A stretch of 16,903 bases of DNA, from positions 1-16,903 of the forward strand of contig CALHHQ010000271.1 in assembly GCA_938030645.1 (NCBI GenBank), read 5' to 3'. The number at the start of each line of letters is the position of its first letter. The first letter of the stretch is position 1. Under the pieces are notes generated by a model. That model did not search any database and was not told the origin of the DNA. It saw nothing but the letters and a program-made list of their open reading frames with translations. Positions 15,222 through 16,903 of this stretch are shown in pieces. The stretch is from an uncultured Rhizobiaceae group bacterium. GTDB taxonomy: Bacteria > Pseudomonadota > Alphaproteobacteria > Rhizobiales > Rhizobiaceae. Made by a program: the position numbers and the translations under genes.

Positions 15222-15271
15222 GGAGCTTCCTGAACATTCCCTCAAGTTCGGGGAGTTCCAATTCTGCTTTT
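15222..15271 (+). terminator. Possible preTA terminator
   Basis: In plus-strand RNA, 15222-15235 (GGAGCTTCCTGAAC) pairs with 15246-15259 (GTTCGGGGAGTTCC) over 14 positions, three of them G-U, around a 10-nt loop; a weak T-rich tail with TTTT at 15268-15271 follows. The wobble pairs become mismatches on the other strand, so the fold favours preTA read-through RNA. The T-tract overlaps the stop of the convergent regulator. Confidence 0.42.
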
Positions 15272-15923
15272 AAGGTGCCAGGCCTTCGACAAATAACTGA
15301 TCTAAGAAGCGCGCTGCATCTTCAAAACGCCCATCGCCTTGGCCCACATTGCCCAGAACCACCTGAACCTGAGCGTCAAAATCGGCATAATGTTGTGTGG
15401 TCGCCCAGATCGCAAAAAACATGTGGTGAGGATCGAACTTTTTGAGATACCCCGCCTCTGACCAACTGCGAATGATCTTTGCCTTCTCATCCACCAGCAC
15501 CTTTAAATCGGACAATTCTTCATCAATGCGCGGTGCGCCTTGCAAAATCTCGTTGGCAAACAATCGGCTTTCGCGCGGATAATCACGCGCCAATTCCAAC
15601 TTTCTGCGAATGTAGGATTTGATCTCTGAAACGGGGTCCCCATCGGCTTTCAACTCACGCAACGGCTGAAGCCAATTGTCCAGCAATCTATCCAACAGTT
15701 GCCGATGGATCGTTTCCTTGCTTTTAAAATAATATAGTAGGTTAGGTTTGGACAAGCCTGCTTGATCGGCAATCTGATCAATCGTTGCGCCTCGAAATCC
15801 GTGATTGGCAAACACGTCCAGCGCCGCTTCTAAAATAAGGTCTTCTTTTTCTTGTTGAATACGTGTGCGTTTGCGCGTCTCAGACGCACGTGATTGCTGC
15901 GCTTGGGGCTTTGGTTTCGACAA
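15270..15923 (-). CDS. rutR: RutR-family TetR-type transcriptional regulator of pyrimidine catabolism
   Basis: TetR-family repressor closely resembling RutR, which senses uracil/thymine in E. coli. The N-terminal helix-turn-helix is clear (ILEAALDVFANHGFRGATID, then IADQAGLSKPNLLYYFKSKE), and the RutR-type C-terminal domain has KLELARDYPRESRLFANEIL, the ligand-pocket-like HHMFFAIWATTQHYADF and FVEGLAP end. There is no in-frame ATG; the frame opens after a TAG just upstream. I chose TTG at 15923 (217 residues, GGAG 10 nt upstream); TTG at 15944 (224 residues) is the alternative. It is divergent from the carbamoyl hydrolase and convergent with preA. The operator at 16009-16024 lies in its own upstream region and a TAAAAT -10-like element is at 15971-15976, so autoregulation is plausible. 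Confidence 0.9.
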   Translation of the reverse strand: MSKPKPQAQQSRASETRKRTRIQQEKEDLILEAALDVFANHGFRGATIDQIADQAGLSKPNLLYYFKSKETIHRQLLDRLLDNWLQPLRELKADGDPVSEIKSYIRRKLELARDYPRESRLFANEILQGAPRIDEELSDLKVLVDEKAKIIRSWSEAGYLKKFDPHHMFFAIWATTQHYADFDAQVQVVLGNVGQGDGRFEDAARFLDQLFVEGLAP

Positions 15924-16008
15924 GAAAAGAACACTCCATTGCAACAGGGCATAAACCTATCCCCAATGTCATTTTACACCTTGAGGCGCAGGGGGAAACC
16001 TGTAATCT

Positions 16009-16024
16009 TTTACCGACTGGTAAA
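16009..16024. promoter_or_regulatory. RutR-like operator between rutR and the carbamoyl hydrolase
   Basis: TTTACC-GACT-GGTAAA, a perfect 6-bp inverted repeat with 4-bp spacer, matching 11 of 14 defined positions of the E. coli RutR box. The same pattern with one mismatch occurs before preT. It ends 19 bp before the ATG at 16044, so binding would block transcription start of the hydrolase gene, and it could also regulate the divergent rutR gene. Confidence 0.75.
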
Positions 16025-16043
16025 TTTTATTTGGAGAACGCAA

Positions 16044-16903
16044 ATGGCCGCAGCAGGTGAAAACCTTCGCATCAATGGCGACCGCCTTTGGGACTCTATT
16101 CATAAAATTGCTGAAATCGGACCGGGCATTGCGGGCGGTTCAAACCGCCAAACAGTGACTGATGAAGATGCTGAGGGGCGCAAACTTTTTCAGACATGGT
16201 GTGAGGAGGCCGGTTTGTCCATGGGAGTGGATCAAATGGGTACGATGTTCATGCGCCGTGAGGGAACCGACAAGGACGCACTCCCCGTCTATGTTGGTTC
16301 CCACTTAGACACCCAACCAACAGGTGGCCGTTACGACGGTGTGCTTGGGGTGCTGGCCGGATTGGAAATCATCCGCACACTCAACGATATGGATATTCAA
16401 ACCAAACACCCCATTGTGGTGACAAATTGGACAAATGAAGAGGGCACACGCTTTGCGCCCGCCATGATGGCATCTGGTGTCTTCGCCAAAGAATTCACCC
16501 AAGAGTGGGCTTACGAAAAGGTAGATGCCGAAGGCAAAACTTTTGGCGACGAATTGGAGCGCATCGGCTGGAAGGGTGATGAAGTGGTTGGCGACCGTAA
16601 AATGCACGCCTTTTTGGAATTGCATATTGAACAAGGGCCAATTCTGGAAGCCGAAGGCAAAGACATTGGGGTTGTCACCCATGGCCAAGGATTGCGTTGG
16701 ATAGAATGCACGGTCACAGGCAAAGGCCAGCACACTGGCTCCACCCCCATGCCCATGCGCAAAAATGCTGGGCGCGGTTTGGCACAAGTGACGGAGCTGG
16801 TGCATGAAATAGCCATGGACAATGCCCCCAACGCTGTTGGCGCCATTGGTCATATTGATGTCTATCCCAACAGTCGAAACGTCATTCCTGAAAAGGTCGT
16901 GTT
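16044..16903 (+). CDS. M20-family zinc hydrolase: beta-ureidopropionase/N-carbamoyl-L-amino acid hydrolase type, cut by the window edge
   Basis: Binuclear metal amidohydrolase (hydantoinase/carbamoylase family) that removes the carbamoyl group from N-carbamoyl-beta-alanine or related compounds, releasing CO2 and ammonia: the last step of reductive pyrimidine degradation. 286 codons are present; homologues run about 400-420, so roughly the last third is outside. Metal ligands are seen as His87 (GSHLDTQPTGGRYDG), Asp98 in the same motif, Glu132/Glu133 (NEEGTRF) and His194 (ELHIEQGP); the dimerisation-lid region begins with VTHGQGLRWIECTVTGKGQH (211-230). The ATG has GGAG 7 nt upstream. The preTA and RutR context favours beta-ureidopropionase over allantoate or hydantoin roles. 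The RutR-like operator lies immediately upstream. Confidence 0.92.
   Translation, partial: MAAAGENLRINGDRLWDSIHKIAEIGPGIAGGSNRQTVTDEDAEGRKLFQTWCEEAGLSMGVDQMGTMFMRREGTDKDALPVYVGSHLDTQPTGGRYDGVLGVLAGLEIIRTLNDMDIQTKHPIVVTNWTNEEGTRFAPAMMASGVFAKEFTQEWAYEKVDAEGKTFGDELERIGWKGDEVVGDRKMHAFLELHIEQGPILEAEGKDIGVVTHGQGLRWIECTVTGKGQHTGSTPMPMRKNAGRGLAQVTELVHEIAMDNAPNAVGAIGHIDVYPNSRNVIPEKVV

Noticed and set aside
15164..15445. 93-codon plus-strand ORF after preA
   Set aside because: Mostly antisense to the RutR-like gene; no ribosome site. The part before 15270 is better explained by an intergenic hairpin.

Overview
The window looks like chromosomal DNA of an alphaproteobacterium, probably Hyphomicrobiales (Rhizobiales) or a close marine relative, with roughly balanced base composition. 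The main clues are a full-length GcrA cell-cycle regulator, found essentially only in Alphaproteobacteria, the gene order argD-argF-hslO, and a proline-rich one-TM protein of a type I associate with rhizobia. There is no sign of phage, insertion sequences, CRISPR arrays, tRNA or rRNA; this is core and metabolic chromosome.

Layout. (1) 1-4670, minus: an RND efflux pair, a long periplasmic adaptor (membrane fusion protein) followed 11 bp later by an RND permease that runs off the left edge. The permease carries about 110 extra residues, including extra hydrophobic segments, between TM6 and TM7. (2) 4782-7987, minus: argD-argF-hslO, giving two late steps of arginine synthesis plus the redox chaperone Hsp33. 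(3) 7988-8470: a 483-bp divergent intergenic region between argD and gcrA. It holds four GANTC (CcrM) sites in 68 bp, a possible argD promoter, a terminator-like hairpin in the gcrA leader, and a 9-codon ORF behind a perfect Shine-Dalgarno. (4) 8471-9935, plus: gcrA, an intrinsic terminator, then a class I PPK2 whose only visible Shine-Dalgarno lies inside that terminator stem. (5) 9948-11141, minus: a one-TM protein of unknown function with an (Ala-Pro)7 microsatellite. (6) 11378-12334, plus: a nitronate monooxygenase-like flavin oxidoreductase. (7) 12352-16903: a reductive pyrimidine catabolism locus, with preT-preA (dihydropyrimidine dehydrogenase), a convergent RutR-family TetR regulator, and a divergent M20-family carbamoyl-amide hydrolase (beta-ureidopropionase/N-carbamoyl amino acid hydrolase type) cut by the right edge.

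How they work together. PreT and PreA would reduce uracil/thymine to dihydropyrimidines. A dihydropyrimidinase, not in the window and probably to the right, would open the ring, and the M20 enzyme would release the carbamoyl group. The RutR-like regulator has two matching operators of the form TTTACC-N4-GGTAAA, one before preT (right arm one mismatch) and one before the hydrolase; both resemble the E. coli RutR box. The preT start codon also sits directly behind an 11-bp perfect inverted repeat that would bury its ribosome binding site.

Most interesting items: the structured preT leader, the GANTC cluster with terminator-like hairpin upstream of gcrA, the ppk2 ribosome site inside the gcrA terminator, and the TM6-TM7 insertion in the RND permease. 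No wholly new multi-gene system is evident.
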